Below, piece after piece: positions 37,311 through 49,002 of a DNA stretch of 64,000 nt. The notes under the pieces were generated by a model. It did not search any database. It saw nothing but the letters and a program-made list of their open reading frames with translations, and had not been told where the DNA came from. How positions within the stretch are numbered: the first letter of the stretch is position 1; every line of letters starts with the position of its first letter. The stretch comes from Epiperipatus broadwayi. Lineage: Eukaryota; Onychophora; Udeonychophora; Euonychophora; Peripatidae. Location of the stretch: NCBI GenBank assembly GCA_028023455.1, contig JAQFVV010012400.1, forward strand, positions 11,911,748-11,975,747. The letters are read 5' to 3'. The translations under genes were made by a program, and so were the position numbers.

Positions 37311-38770
37311 TATATTTATAGCGTTATACTTTGCCAATCCCAGGTATCAATCCCTCGTTGAAAGTAAGAATTATACCGAAAGTCGCTAATGGGAGATTTT
37401 ATCATTATGTGTAATTAGGTGCCCAACCCTAAGCAGCTCAATCAGAGGGTGGGTGGTGAATACACCGCTGGAGATGTTTATATTCTGACTATATTTTATA
37501 GCAGATTTGAGTCGATCGTACCGTTTTCATTTCATTTAAATATGAGTCATTTACAGGTTACAATTCAGCCGACTTTCTATTGATTAATTAATAAATTACA
37601 TTAAATATTATATATCCCTTTCTGGGAGCACACATCCATTCACAATCACATATATATAATTAAGGCAATGGGAAGTAATTAGACAATATATATATATAAA
37701 TTCACTACTTTCATGAGATTACATATATAAAATCTTTAATAGGTAATAACTAATATATTTAAAGTTACGAAGATTAAATACATTTTACTGTAAAGGCGCA
37801 ATATACATATACGCACTCTGATATATGAAATTACAATTTAATAAATGTAATGTTTTGCCTCAGTTCCTGAGAATGCATGTCACTAAAATACGCAAATGTA
37901 AGTTTACTATGAGAATGGCCATCTAAATTGTCTTTGATATAGTTTTTATTGCCAGATTTCTAGGAGGTCAGTCGGCAGGGTAATTTTTCGTTCAGCTTGC
38001 AGGAAGTTTTGATCAAACGCAGATTTTTGGAGGTAGATGGTCGACAGGATCTATAGCACTGTTACATGTGTGGGCTATAGCAAGAGCCAAGCATGTTTAC
38101 CTTTTATCCCAGTCATCTTTTTTTTACATTTGAATACTTATTCAGTTGCATTTCTTTTCTATTCCTCGGTTTCAAATATGACAAGCCGATGAAATCTCTA
38201 TTTATAATAGCAATTATTATAATTATCAACCTCCAACATTTATGCAAACGTTTCTCCAATATGTCTATAGAGAAAAATTTACCCTTGCTCACTTTTCCAG
38301 TTCAAGGGGTGGGTAACTAACTCCCCCTTTTTTTTTCTTATTTTTAATCAAATAAAATATTTAATTTACATAAAATCTCCAGCTATTTATTAATTGCAGA
38401 GGAATCTTATTTGGGATACAATCTGTGATAACAGAAATATGTACAATTCCTATCTCACTTAACTTTCTACTCTTTTGTTGCCCTTCCAAATCTGACTTCC
38501 AATTTATTTATAATATTTAGTGAATTAAATGTGAAGGTGTTTTAAGCTTCATGCTCTTAGTTCAGAATGCTTGAGTCTGGCTTATTTATATATAAAATTT
38601 AAGTAGAGGTGGTTTCATCTTTTTCTCATATTTCTGCTTATGTTTTTCCACATGCAGTTATTATTACATTTGATTGGCTGTCACATAAGCATTTTTAAAG
38701 TGCATCCATTAAAGGTTTCAGCCTTTTACATTATTATTACAGTCAAGTCATGAAAATTTGACAGAAGAAA
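37311..38770. other. Intergenic sequence, nothing recognised
   Basis: A less AT-rich part at 37380-37520 and another at 37960-38080 show no open frame or RNA fold that could be named. ORFs here are short and lack domains. Confidence 0.4.
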
Positions 38771-38775
38771 CCTTT

Positions 38776-39749
38776 TGTAATATCCTCCCCCACTACTCAT
38801 AATCACATGAACTAAATAATTTCAACTACCAATAATTAATAATAATAAATGTTTATTTACAACAAACCGATATTAACATATTTACAACAAACCGACATTA
38901 GTGTATTTAGGTTACATATATACTCTTACTAATAATTTAATATACGAATTACAGTACTGGCCTTACGATTATAACAAGTTTAATATATTAATATGCTTAC
39001 ATAATCTGGTCTTGCGGCTTACAACAAATAATAATAAAGCACGGATGGCCTCTGTTATATCCGCACTTACGACTGTGCCAATGTTATATCCGCAAGTCTG
39101 ACTGTGCGGCTATCCAATAACGTTTGCTAATGTTCTCCAACGAATGGTCTATTCTGCAATGAATGCCTTGCTCTGCAACGAATGCTTCTATTCTGCAACT
39201 AATACTCTGCTCTGCAATGAATGCTTCTACTCTGCAACTAATGCTCTGCTCTGCAATGAATGCTTCTACTCTGCAACTAATACTCTGCTCTGCAACAAAT
39301 GCTCTGCTCTGCAACGAATGCTTCTACTCTGCAACTAATGCTCTGAATATCTCCGCTGCGGTCTCTTTCAGCTATACCCGTGAACTACATTTCCACTGGG
39401 CACTGGTCATTAACCGCCAGCACTCACGCGAGATATCTCTACTCAAAAACTACTAGATGTCTACTGCTGTTGTGCTCCAAATATGGCTGCTAATAACTGC
39501 CTTATTCTGCGTAGTTGTTACACTGTCTTTTATTGCTTGCTGATAACTGTAGCAATTAATCCTTGTCCAATCAGGTAACGTCTTTTATCCAGAAACATTT
39601 GCAATCAGCAAATATTTCTTGGAATTACCGTCCGCCATTACGTTACTTAACTTCCTCCGTTATCAGCGTGCGATCTACAACAACCACTCGAACAAATTCT
39701 AGTTTTTCTGGAGTGCACAAACATGTCTGCCATTTTACAAAACGCTACA
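38776..39749 (-). repeat. LTR of a collapsed LTR retrotransposon (3' LTR, - strand)
   Basis: On the - strand the LTR begins TGTAGCGTTTTGTAAAATGG at 39749, directly after a purine-rich tract (39763-39750; GGAGTGGAGGGAGG) that looks like a polypurine tract. At least 39054-39749 is repeated at 39980-40652. The sequence beyond, to about 38776, contains an AATAAA-rich stretch and probably completes the LTR. It includes a 39-bp minisatellite. Confidence 0.65.
39163..39345. repeat. 39-bp minisatellite, first copy
   Basis: A 39-bp unit made of two similar halves (TCTGCAACGAATGCT and TCTGCAACTAATGCT), repeated about 4-5 times with substitutions. Because 39 is a multiple of three, all frames stay open and give spurious repetitive reading frames on both strands. 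Confidence 0.9.
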
Positions 39750-39979
39750 CCTCCCTCCACTCCAAAAAAACCCTTGTTGCAATTCCTTGATGTTTTATTT
39801 TTCTATTCCTACTTGGCCGAAACATATTTCCTGTTATTTCCGAACTTACAGCGTTGTTATATCACGTAGACTTGCTATTCACTTCCGTTATTAACGTTAC
39901 TAACTGGGATTTCCATTTTCACCAGGTTTCTCCGTCTAACTTATTCGCTACTTACAGCTTCAAAATGTGACTGTGCCAA
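39750..39979 (-). mobile_element. Residual internal region with polypurine tract
   Basis: Only about 230 bp separates the two long repeats. It retains the putative polypurine tract next to the 3' LTR but no coding sequence or primer-binding site, so the element's internal region has been deleted. Confidence 0.55.
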
Positions 39980-40652
39980 TGTTATATCCACACTTACGAC
40001 TGTGTCAATGTTATATCCGCAAGTCTGACTGCGGCTATCCAATAACATTCGCTAATGTTCTCCAATGAATGGTCTATTCTGCAACAAATGCCTTGCTCTG
40101 CAACGAATGCTTCTACTCTGCAACTAATGCTCTGCTCTGCAACGAATGCTTCTACTCTGCAACTAATGCTCTGCTCTGCAACGAATGCTTCTACTCTGCA
40201 ACTAATGCTCTGCTCTGCAACGAATGCTTCTACTCTGCAACTAATGCTCTGAATATCTCTGCTGCGGTCTCTTTCAGCTACACCCGTGAACTACATTTCC
40301 ACTGGGCACTGGTCATTAACCGCCAGCACTCATGCGAAATATCTCAATCAAAAACTACTAGACGTCTACTGATGTTGTGCTCCAAATATGGCTGCTAATA
40401 ACTGCCTTATTCTGCATAGTTGTTACACCATCTTTTATTGCTTGCTGATAACTGTAGCAATTAATCCTTGTCCAATCAGGTAATGTCTTTTATCCAGAAA
40501 CATTTGCAATCAGCAAATATCTTTTGGAATTACCATCCACCATAACATTACTTAACTTCCTCTGTTATCAGCACACGATCTACAACAACCACTCAAACAA
40601 ATTCTAGTTTTTCTGGAGTGCACAAACGTCTGCCATTTTACAAAATGCTACA
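39980..40652 (-). repeat. LTR of the collapsed LTR retrotransposon (5' LTR, - strand)
   Basis: Direct repeat of 39054-39749, highly similar along its length (shared blocks include CTCTTTCAGCTA, CCACTGGGCACTGGTCATTA and TAATCCTTGTCCAATCAGGT). On the - strand it starts TGTAGCATTTTG at 40652. Differences are mainly C/T changes and one variable minisatellite. Confidence 0.7.
40079..40252. repeat. 39-bp minisatellite, second copy
   Basis: Four near-identical 39-bp units (CAACGAATGCTT starting at 40101, 40140, 40179 and 40218). More uniform than the copy at 39163-39345, which suggests recent homogenisation. Confidence 0.92.
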
Positions 40653-41699
40653 GCCTCTATAAGTCCATAGTTCCACTTTGGCACCTTCAGTGGTGGAATT
40701 CATTGGATCACGAGTTCTGATTTCAGCTGGCATGCCATCTTCTGGTTAGACTGCTATCTCATGATGATTTCCTTGAATACCGCTCTTCTCATTCATGCAC
40801 AGGAGTCTGGGATAGCCCTGTCTTGCTTTGGGTCCATGTTCCAAACTGTTATTTCTCTGAGGTTCGTGAGTTGCCCACGCAGAGGGGAGGGGGATAAAAC
40901 TGGAAATGCTTATCTTTTCTTATCTTTAGATATGTACCTTTAAAGTATTTAACTTTCTATTACTTGCTGATATTATTATAACGCAATACAAATACATAGC
41001 ACCTTTTAACATCTTCAAGCTGAAAGCAATCTCAGTGGAAGGCAAAAGTCACAAAAAACAAAAACTAATCAAAATGAAGAGATGAAATCCTCACATCAAA
41101 AGCCCGGTATGATGACATATGGAACCTATTCACTATACCACAACTGCCTAGAACCTAAATCTTCAAGTTCAGCTCGTCACACAAGACACTATAGGAAAAT
41201 ATCAACACAACAAGCAACAAAACACGCTCAGAATCTACAATACAGATACACAGCCATTAAAACAAAGAATCCCCCCCCATTTTAACCCCTTCTAATCAAC
41301 ATGTAACAATAGTAGCAATAATAAATTTATATTTTGGGGGAAAAAAAGTCACAAAAAATAAACAAACAAAAAAAAAAAGAATACACACAAAAAAATATTT
41401 CTACTCGGACATGTAAAAAAATTTATATATATAAAAATCTTTTGACAGCAAATCTGTTTTATCAAAAAAAAAAAGGTCATAATCATTATTTTTAATTTTC
41501 TTTTGCATTTTGTAATATAAAATTAAAAAATATATATACATTCATTGCACATTTGGTAATTTAACAATCTTATATATGCATCTCTCATGAAACAATATAA
41601 TGAATAATAAATGACATGAACATGATTTATAGTATGGTTACTTCTTATATAAATTCTTTAATAATTATATACATGTATATGTTTCCAGGTATGTGTGTG
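40653..41699. other. Intergenic sequence, GC-richer at first
   Basis: 40660-40900 is GC-richer, with only short open frames and no recognised domain. 41040-41260 is A-rich with a moderately open + strand frame lacking any motif. C8 and A-rich microsatellites follow. Confidence 0.4.
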
Positions 41700-43490
41700 A
41701 ATATTTATAATTCCTCTTGTAACAGGGTTCCAACTCGCTTTCTGTTACACTTTGAAGAAAATAATGAAAACAGTTACATGTAATTCTACGACCGATAATT
41801 TTATTAATCAACTTAAGGCAGAAAGTGAAAAATGGAAGACAATTCTGTTGAATTTTTGGCTGAAAGAGGACTTACTTGCATTATGTGGATCTTCCGAACA
41901 AATAGGAGACTACTAATGGTAAATTTTTGAACCCTGTTGAGCTTTTGAGCAAGTACAACCATGCACCGAGTGATCATATTGCAAAAATTCATAATTCACA
42001 AGAAAATAACTTCCATCTTCTGGTGCATTATATCATATTCAAAATGAATTTATTGAAATCTGTGGCTCTTTTGATCAGAAAAAAATTATAGAAGTTGAAG
42101 CAGCAAAATATTTTGCTATATCTGTGAATGGAACATGTGACCATGCTCAGCAAGAGCAGCTGTCATTTATCTTGAAATATGTTAAAGTCACAAATACAAG
42201 CTTTTCTATTGAAGAATGCTTTATGTTTTGTGATTTCCCTAAAGTCTGAAGAAATTGCTGAAAATTTTTTTGAAGCCCTCAATAGTTTTGACCTTAACTT
42301 TTATGACTGTAAGTCAATCGTATGACAATGGTACCAATATGGCTGGCATATACAATTGCTTGTTTCAAGCAGTGCAAACTATACGCTAAATTTAGTTGGA
42401 GCAGATAGTGTCAAAGCATGTAAATAAGTGATTACATTACTTGGAATGATCCAAAAAATGTATATCTTCTATTCTAGTTCACAAAGATGGGAAAACGTGG
42501 TCAGTCAGAATAGTGTTTGACCTATTGCTCAACATTTGGGAAATATTATAAATGCTGTAAAAGAGATGAGCAAGCTTACTAATTTAACAGCAGAATGTAA
42601 GGCTGACGTTTGTGATATTGAAAAGTGTCTGGACAGTTTTGAATGTTTCAATGGCTTCAATTTGGATTAAAGTGTTAACAATGACACACAAGGAATGTTA
42701 TGATGCAACTTTGGATGCAGAAAGAGTCAATATCAATTACAATATCTTCTGAAGCTTAGAGATAAGTGGAATGAAATACTTTAAGAAGCCCGAATAGGAT
42801 CAAGTAAAATAGTTATATCTAACTTTAATTTGCACTAATGGTTCCATACACTCAATGTGCAGAAAATTACTTCATGGTAAATGTCTTTCATCACATAATA
42901 GACTTTGTACTTAATGGACTTAAGCATCAATTTTCTGCAGTTAAAGAAATATGCAACTATTTTGATTTATGGGATTTGAGTGAGAATAAATTATTTCAAA
43001 AAATTAAGATTTGCGAGCTAGTATGTGAATCAAGTTTCAGTTGAACTCCTTGTTGAAATAGCTTTGCTTAAGAGTATTTGATGTAAATTTTAAGTCACCG
43101 AAGCAATATTTACAATCAAATATTGATTGAAATTAGAAATATTTTTCCTAACGTTCTTATTGCACTGAGAATTTTCTTGACACTTCCAGCAACAGTGGCA
43201 TCAAATGAAAGCTTTAGTGTCCTAAATTAATTAAATCGTATTTGTGATCGACAATGGGACAAGAACGACTAAATGGATTGGCTATATTGAATATGAATAG
43301 TGGTATAGCAAAATTACTTATCTTTTCAATTGTAATTAAAGAATTTACTAACAAAAAAAGCTCATAAAGCCTTCTTAAATAAATAAAAATTGTTTGGAAA
43401 ATTTAGAAAAAGAATGTCTTATTATGCATCACATCATAACACATAGGGGCCTACTTTCCTTAACAGGCATGTGCCTAATTCCTACTCTCT
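41700..43490 (+). mobile_element. hAT transposon relic, ZMYM1/DUF4371-type
   Basis: + strand pieces in the expected order: VALLIRKKIIEVEAAKYFAI with NGTCDHAQQEQLSFILKYV near 42060-42180, MTVSQSYDNGTNMAGIYN near 42304-42355 (the QSYDNGxNM block is diagnostic), and YTLNLVGADSVKAC near 42380-42420. The C-terminal hAT block TLPATVASNESFSVL is near 43180-43225, followed by QERLNGLAILNMNSGIAK near 43261-43312. Stops and frameshifts separate all pieces. Terminal repeats were not firmly identified. A candidate right end lies near 43447-43490. Confidence 0.82.
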
Positions 43491-44862
43491 CAGGTTTTGT
43501 CCATATGTCTGTGACGAAGAGGCAATGCTGATTTCTCTACATCCTCCAGTCCATGCAAATTCTATAAAACAAGTCTCATTTAAAATTCCATCAAATTTTT
43601 CATTATAACTACAACAGCCCAAGTATGTAGGTTCTTAAAAGGAATATATATAAACGCTCTAGTAAATTAATACAGGATATTCTTATGACAGGGTTGTCTA
43701 CTTCAAATCAATTTATAAAAACATCATGGATTTCAACTTTGTTTTAAAGGTTTAGATTTATCTTATTAAACGTTTACACATTGGATAAAAAAAAATATTG
43801 AAAGATGGCAATTTAAAATTTTGTGTGTATTTTCAAAATGAAGATTATTACATTTTCTTCCAATTTTCAACATTTTGTGATTAAAAATTTTTTTTTTAAA
43901 AAAAAAAAATATCAGAAAAAGCCTTATTAAAAATCTGATCAATATGGTTTTTTTTTCCTAGCTTGATCTTAAAAATTAAGTTTTTTTTAAATAGAAAATT
44001 GAATCTGATTCTCTTGTGACAAAATGTTTCTATTTTATCATCAAAATATTTTTCTTTTAAAAAAAATCTTATGATTTCAATTTATCATTTATCAGTTCTG
44101 ATTTTTCATACAAGTTTAAAATCTTTAATATCAACCTCTATCATTAACCCCTTTCTTTTTTGGCTGTTTTTCTAAAATGTAACCTTAATTTTATTACTAT
44201 TACTAAACTGTTCTAATTCAAATATTTTATCCCTAGGTACACACATACTTAATAATCATTCCAAAAACTTACCTTCTCATGTATTGATATAGATGTCGCT
44301 GTATGTGCTTTAAATCATGGAGACATATTGAAAAGGGCAAAAAACATAATTTGCCGAAAAAGGGTTTTCTATGATAATTTTATAATTTGTAATCTTTATT
44401 GCTTGTATATATGTATTTTTAAACATATTTGACTATTGTAATTCATATTCATGTTTTCAATCAAATTTTTAATGTCTCCAAAAAAAAACTATACATATAT
44501 ATTAGAAAGATTAATCTTTATTGTATTGCTATACATTTTTTATATAAATTCTTATGTTCTATGTTAGAGTATTACAATTTACGTAAAGCGTTTGATTATA
44601 GTCAATGATAATTCACCATTGTATTAATTATTCCAGCATTTCATATTTATATCTGCAGTATAAATCTTAATTTACCATCAGAATGTTTGTTTTTTTAATC
44701 AATTTTTTTCCGTTTTATTTTACCTTAAAAAAATTTTTTTTCTTAAAAAATCTCAATATCTGTACGCCGTGCATCTTTTAATTTACTTTTCTCATTCAGT
44801 AATGGAATTAATTTGGGTATTCATGGAAAGGGGGGGGGTATTTTTCAATTTTTAACTTTTAA
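43491..44862. other. Intergenic AT-rich sequence
   Basis: Nothing recognised apart from homopolymer runs, including a G9 run near 44831. Confidence 0.4.
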
Positions 44863-45117
44863 TTATCTAACAATTGTAAATATGGGGGATTTGAACACAG
44901 ACTTTCAAACACCCTTCAACTATCCACACTATCTCATACCATTGATACACATACGTAGAAAAGATGCAAGCTTAATGTGTAATATTTGAAATACAGGTAT
45001 TCTTCATAAATTTGGAGTTTAATTGTAAATATAGATTTGAACACAGACTTTCAAGCACCCTTCAACTATCCACATTATCTCATAACACTAATATACATGT
45101 AGAAAAGATAAATAATC

Positions 45118-45161
45118 ACCAATATATGTATTTCGTGATGAACCAGCACTCATCAGTTGGT
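45118..45161 (-). ncRNA. Hammerhead ribozyme, type I, family B
   Basis: - strand: stem I ACCAA with TTGGT, core CTGATGA (45156-45150), GAAA (45134-45131), stem III ATA-CA-TAT and an A at the cleavage position. Stem II GTGCT/ATCAC has one internal mismatch. The core is intact. Confidence 0.78.
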
Positions 45162-45384
45162 CCAGATTATCATTCTCCCACACACGTTAACTTGAGATCA
45201 ATGTTGGCATATCAGTAATATTGGCATTAGCATGGGATTTGAGATTTCCATCTTCAGATTTTCAATGGTATGGATGGCTGAAGAGTTGGAGTAGATTGAA
45301 ACCTGTCCATTAAAGTATGAAAATTTGCTATCTTAATATAAACTGAGCACTGATTATATATATGTGTGGGAGATGTTAATCTGG

Positions 45385-45428
45385 ACCAACTGATGAGTGC
45401 TGGTTCAGCACGAAATACGTATATTGGT
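45385..45428 (+). ncRNA. Hammerhead ribozyme, type I, family B, best copy
   Basis: Stem I ACCAA (45385-45389) pairs with TTGGT (45424-45428), and the core is CTGATGA (45390-45396). Stem II is a perfect five-base-pair GTGCT/AGCAC with loop GGTTC. GAAA is at 45412-45415, stem III is ATA-CG-TAT, and predicted cleavage is after A45423. All invariant positions and all four helical features are present. This is the most complete hammerhead in the window. Confidence 0.86.
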
Positions 45429-45591
45429 GATTATTTATCTTTTCTGCATGTGTGTAGTCATGTGTATCAGTAGTAAGAGATAGTGTGGATAGTTGAAGGG
45501 TGCTTGAAAGTCAGTGTTCAAATTCCCTATATTTACAATTAAGCTCCAGTTATATGAAGAGTACCTGTATTTCAAATTTTATCTAACAATT

Positions 45592-47096
45592 CTAATTTTT
45601 TAATTACAATTATACATATTTGAACTAACTTAAATATATTGCAAATTTTATATCCTCTGTATTGCAAATATAAATTAACATATACCATGAGTGGAAGCAC
45701 TATTGCATAAATTCATAACCTTTGATTCTTAAATTATATAATTGTTATATATCTTATTTCTTCTTATGTCTTCTTTTATTATAAAACAAAGTAACCAGCC
45801 AAACACAAAGTCATTTCATTCTCATGACTTGCAAGCAGGTGAAACAATGAACTCACTTTTCATCTCAGGCCTAAGCTGATAAATAGATTGTAAATCAGAA
45901 CAAATGATAAATCTATGTGTAAAATTTTAAATTAATATTTTCTATTATAGCAAAGTTCTTGAATTTTTTTTTTAATCCCAATCAACTTCTGTATTCATTT
46001 TTTACAAGTAGAAAAAGCAATAGCAAATTCAATGGATCATGATTTGAAAAATTTCCTTTGTAGTTTGATTTCCTAATTGGTTAGAACTATTTTGTGAAAT
46101 AGCATGTTATTTAAAGTTTTTTAAGTAAAAAAATTATTATTATCAATGTTTTGATACAGTACTTTTTTTAAAAAAATCATCACAATTGATCATTTTATAT
46201 AAAAGTCTAAACATGCTTATAAAATGATTCAGCAAACTTTTTATCTTTCCATCCCAAGTTTGATCTTTTCTAGAATAATTTTTATTTCATTAATCAATTA
46301 TAATTTATTATAACCTGATTATTTCTTGCTACAATGTATGTGGAATATGCATTATACTACAGCTATGTTATAATAGGTAATGCTTGCTTATAAAGGTAAA
46401 TAATTCATTTTATTGAAAAGTAACTGGTCCATAATCATTTCAGTTAATTATCAATATAGGTCAGTAAATAAATACTCTTAGTTAGAGAGTAAAACATAGA
46501 AATCACTCAAACCTTCATTACTTGATAATTTGTTCGCCTAGAAATATGCCTTCTTCAGTATTCCCTCATAGAAGGAATAGTGAAGAGGTCTTTGCCATGC
46601 AATAGGCTATTTAAGTGCAGTTTTGCTTAATGCATTCCACCTGAATAAAAATGTATTTTAAAAACCTTAGCTAATCTAATTTATTGGGATTAAAAACTTC
46701 TTATTAATCAAATTTTATTTACTATTATTTAAATTTGGGTAAATTAAATTCACTATTGCTGTAATTATTTTGTCAATAGACTTGGATGTAATTTGCAATT
46801 CCAATTACTGACATCAACAGTTGTATGTTTGAATGCATTAGCTGTTTAATTAATTTAACAAAAGAAAGTCATTAAAATTTCACATTTATTTAACTTCGAT
46901 ATTGACATTTATTTAAATCATATATACAAAATATTACAAAAAAAAAAAAACTATATTAAAATAATGGAATGTGACAATTGCTCCAAGCATTCAGTTAAGT
47001 AACCAAAAACAATTATCTTTAGCAAATTACTGTACTAAATTCAAATATTTATATATATACACGCAGATGTATGAATTAAATATTTCCATGGATTGG
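45592..47096. other. Intergenic AT-rich sequence
   Basis: No gene or repeat with boundaries recognised. A stretch at about 46535-46620 is GC-richer and contains a CTGAAGA-like motif on the - strand without a supporting fold. Confidence 0.4.
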
Positions 47097-47227
47097 TATT
47101 ATAATAAAGAGTAAAAATGAGGAGATAATATCTATGTAAATAGAAAATAAACTTTGATGTTTGATCGAGATTAAAGGTTATTTTCTATTTACATGGATAT
47201 GATCTTGGATAATACTCTTTATTATAC
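47097..47227. repeat. Palindromic hairpin (MITE-like)
   Basis: TATTATAATAAAGAGTA...CTATGTAAATAGAAAATAA is repeated inverted as TTATTTTCTATTTACATGG...ATACTCTTTATTATA with a loop of about 25 bp. Arms are about 50 bp with few mismatches. Confidence 0.7.
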
Positions 47228-48989
47228 AAATGTATATACATATATTAAATAAATAATACATAATGATGAAGCATTACTAAACAACCTAATATCAATTATT
47301 GAAATTAAACATTTATAAAATTAAAAAGAACCAACTGTTTGAATTTTTATTTCAACTGCTTCATTTGCTAAATACCAGCCTTTATCATCACCGGTCTAAC
47401 AATTATAATCAAACTTATATATGCCAATAATCCCTAGTGTTTGATGCAGAGCATAATAATATTTTAAATATAGTATGAGTTATATTTGTTTAAACAGCAT
47501 TTGAATTGGGGAATTTTTTAGGTTTATCATTAATTATTAAAAAAATATTAATCTGTGCATTGATAAAGCTATTTAGGATAAAAATTTGAACAACAACAAT
47601 TTTCTTCTATTTTTCAGTCCGACAGATTTCTAAATATTTATTTACAATATTTAATATTAGCTGTTCTATTTGTTTCATCACTTTATATAATAAAATCAAA
47701 AATATATAAATGTGAATAAAAACTTTTAACATCTCTTGCATTATAAACAGGCTTAATTATTTTTAAAAAATCAAACCTGTATTGAAATTTAATAGGAACT
47801 TCAGTTTAATAAATACATTTTACCAATTTTTTTTTTCTATATGGAATATTTGTATATACTAGTGTCAACTCTTTCCAACTCCAAAGATATATGTAAGCAA
47901 TATTAATAAATTAGTGTCAGATTTCTATGACCTGTTCTAATTAATTGGCCTTCTGATAGGAAGCACCGGATTTAATTTTTTTATTCAGTGGCAACTTTTA
48001 TCTCACTATTGAAATTTATAATTCATAAGAACACAAATTAGCAATTGGATTTGCTATATAGACGAATCCCAAATAGATAGAAACAACTTGCAAAAGTCTA
48101 GTTTGTGCTTTCACTTGATACCCACTAATATGACTTAAAGAAAAGTCAAAATATACTCCCTTTATGTATATATGGTAAGTTTCACATAAATTTGTCATAC
48201 CAGCCTATAAAATAAATGCTATATTTTTTTTCTATAATTTATTCATGTTGATATAAATTTGACTATTTCAACTTTATATATGCAAGAAATTTTCAAATAT
48301 ATTATTTTTGAAATAGATTTGGGTTTTAAAACTAAAAACTTTCTATAAATAAAAACAAAAGAACTTATCAAATTTTAAATAACATGTCTGCTATCATAAA
48401 TTTTTGTAACATTTTGAATGATTAAATTTGAAGCAATTTATCTACATCATACAATACTTTTAAATTAATATCAGATATATAAGTAATAGATAAATGAATT
48501 TTTTGTTTGTACGTATAGATCTATTTATCTATTACCTAACCCTATTCTTATAGGAAATGTGTTTAAAATTTCTGTTCTAAATTTTTCAGGAAGTAATTTT
48601 TCTTTGCATTCTTTTTTTAAATTAAATATTTATTCTTCGTTTAATTTATTCTATATTTTTATCATTTTCTTCCAAACTACAAATCACTTTGGCAATTTTC
48701 ATAAAAATCCATATTTCTGGTAAAGTTTTACTAATCACTTTAGCTATCGCAATTCTCATAATTTCTTTCTACCTTCACCAATTTCAGTGACTTTTTAAAT
48801 ATTTAAAAATCCCTAATCTATTTTACAAATATTTTTGCTTACCACTTGATAATAATAATACAGATGTTAACCATGCTTCTATATATATATAATAAATTGT
48901 GCATAAGTATGTATCTGCTTTAATAAAGAATAAATTAATCATTAAATACAAGGTATTATTTTAAATACAATTTCAGTGTAGCAAACCAC
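47228..48989. other. Intergenic AT-rich sequence
   Basis: A 60-codon - strand frame at 48016-48198 shows no recognised domain and lacks splice context. Nothing else was identified. Confidence 0.4.
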
Positions 48990-49002
48990 AATCCTAACTT
49001 TT

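Larger units (their letters stand above)
44876..45578. mobile_element. Foldback retroelement family B, copy 2, with two hammerheads
   Basis: A 703-bp insertion between perfect 13-bp duplications TTATCTAACAATT (44863-44875 and 45579-45591). Like copy 1 it has a truncated - strand unit (44883-44970), a longer - strand unit behind it (about 44975-45235), and an inverted + strand unit (45240-45578). The two longer units each carry a hammerhead with intact core. The arms share diagnostic changes (CACCCTTCAACTATCCACA-type) that copy 1 lacks, so the arms evolve together. Confidence 0.83.

Noticed and set aside
39084-40398. Several overlapping open reading frames on both strands with repeats such as CNECFYSATNALL
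   Set aside because: They are translations of the 39-bp minisatellite, whose unit length is a multiple of three and lacks stops in all frames. Both strands are open at once, and the frames end where the repeat ends.
46548-46592. CTGAAGAAGGC...AGGCGAAC on the - strand, hammerhead-like
   Set aside because: GGC and GGC cannot pair as stem II, GAAA reads GAAC, and stem I has only about three pairs. No palindrome or long TSD was found around it.
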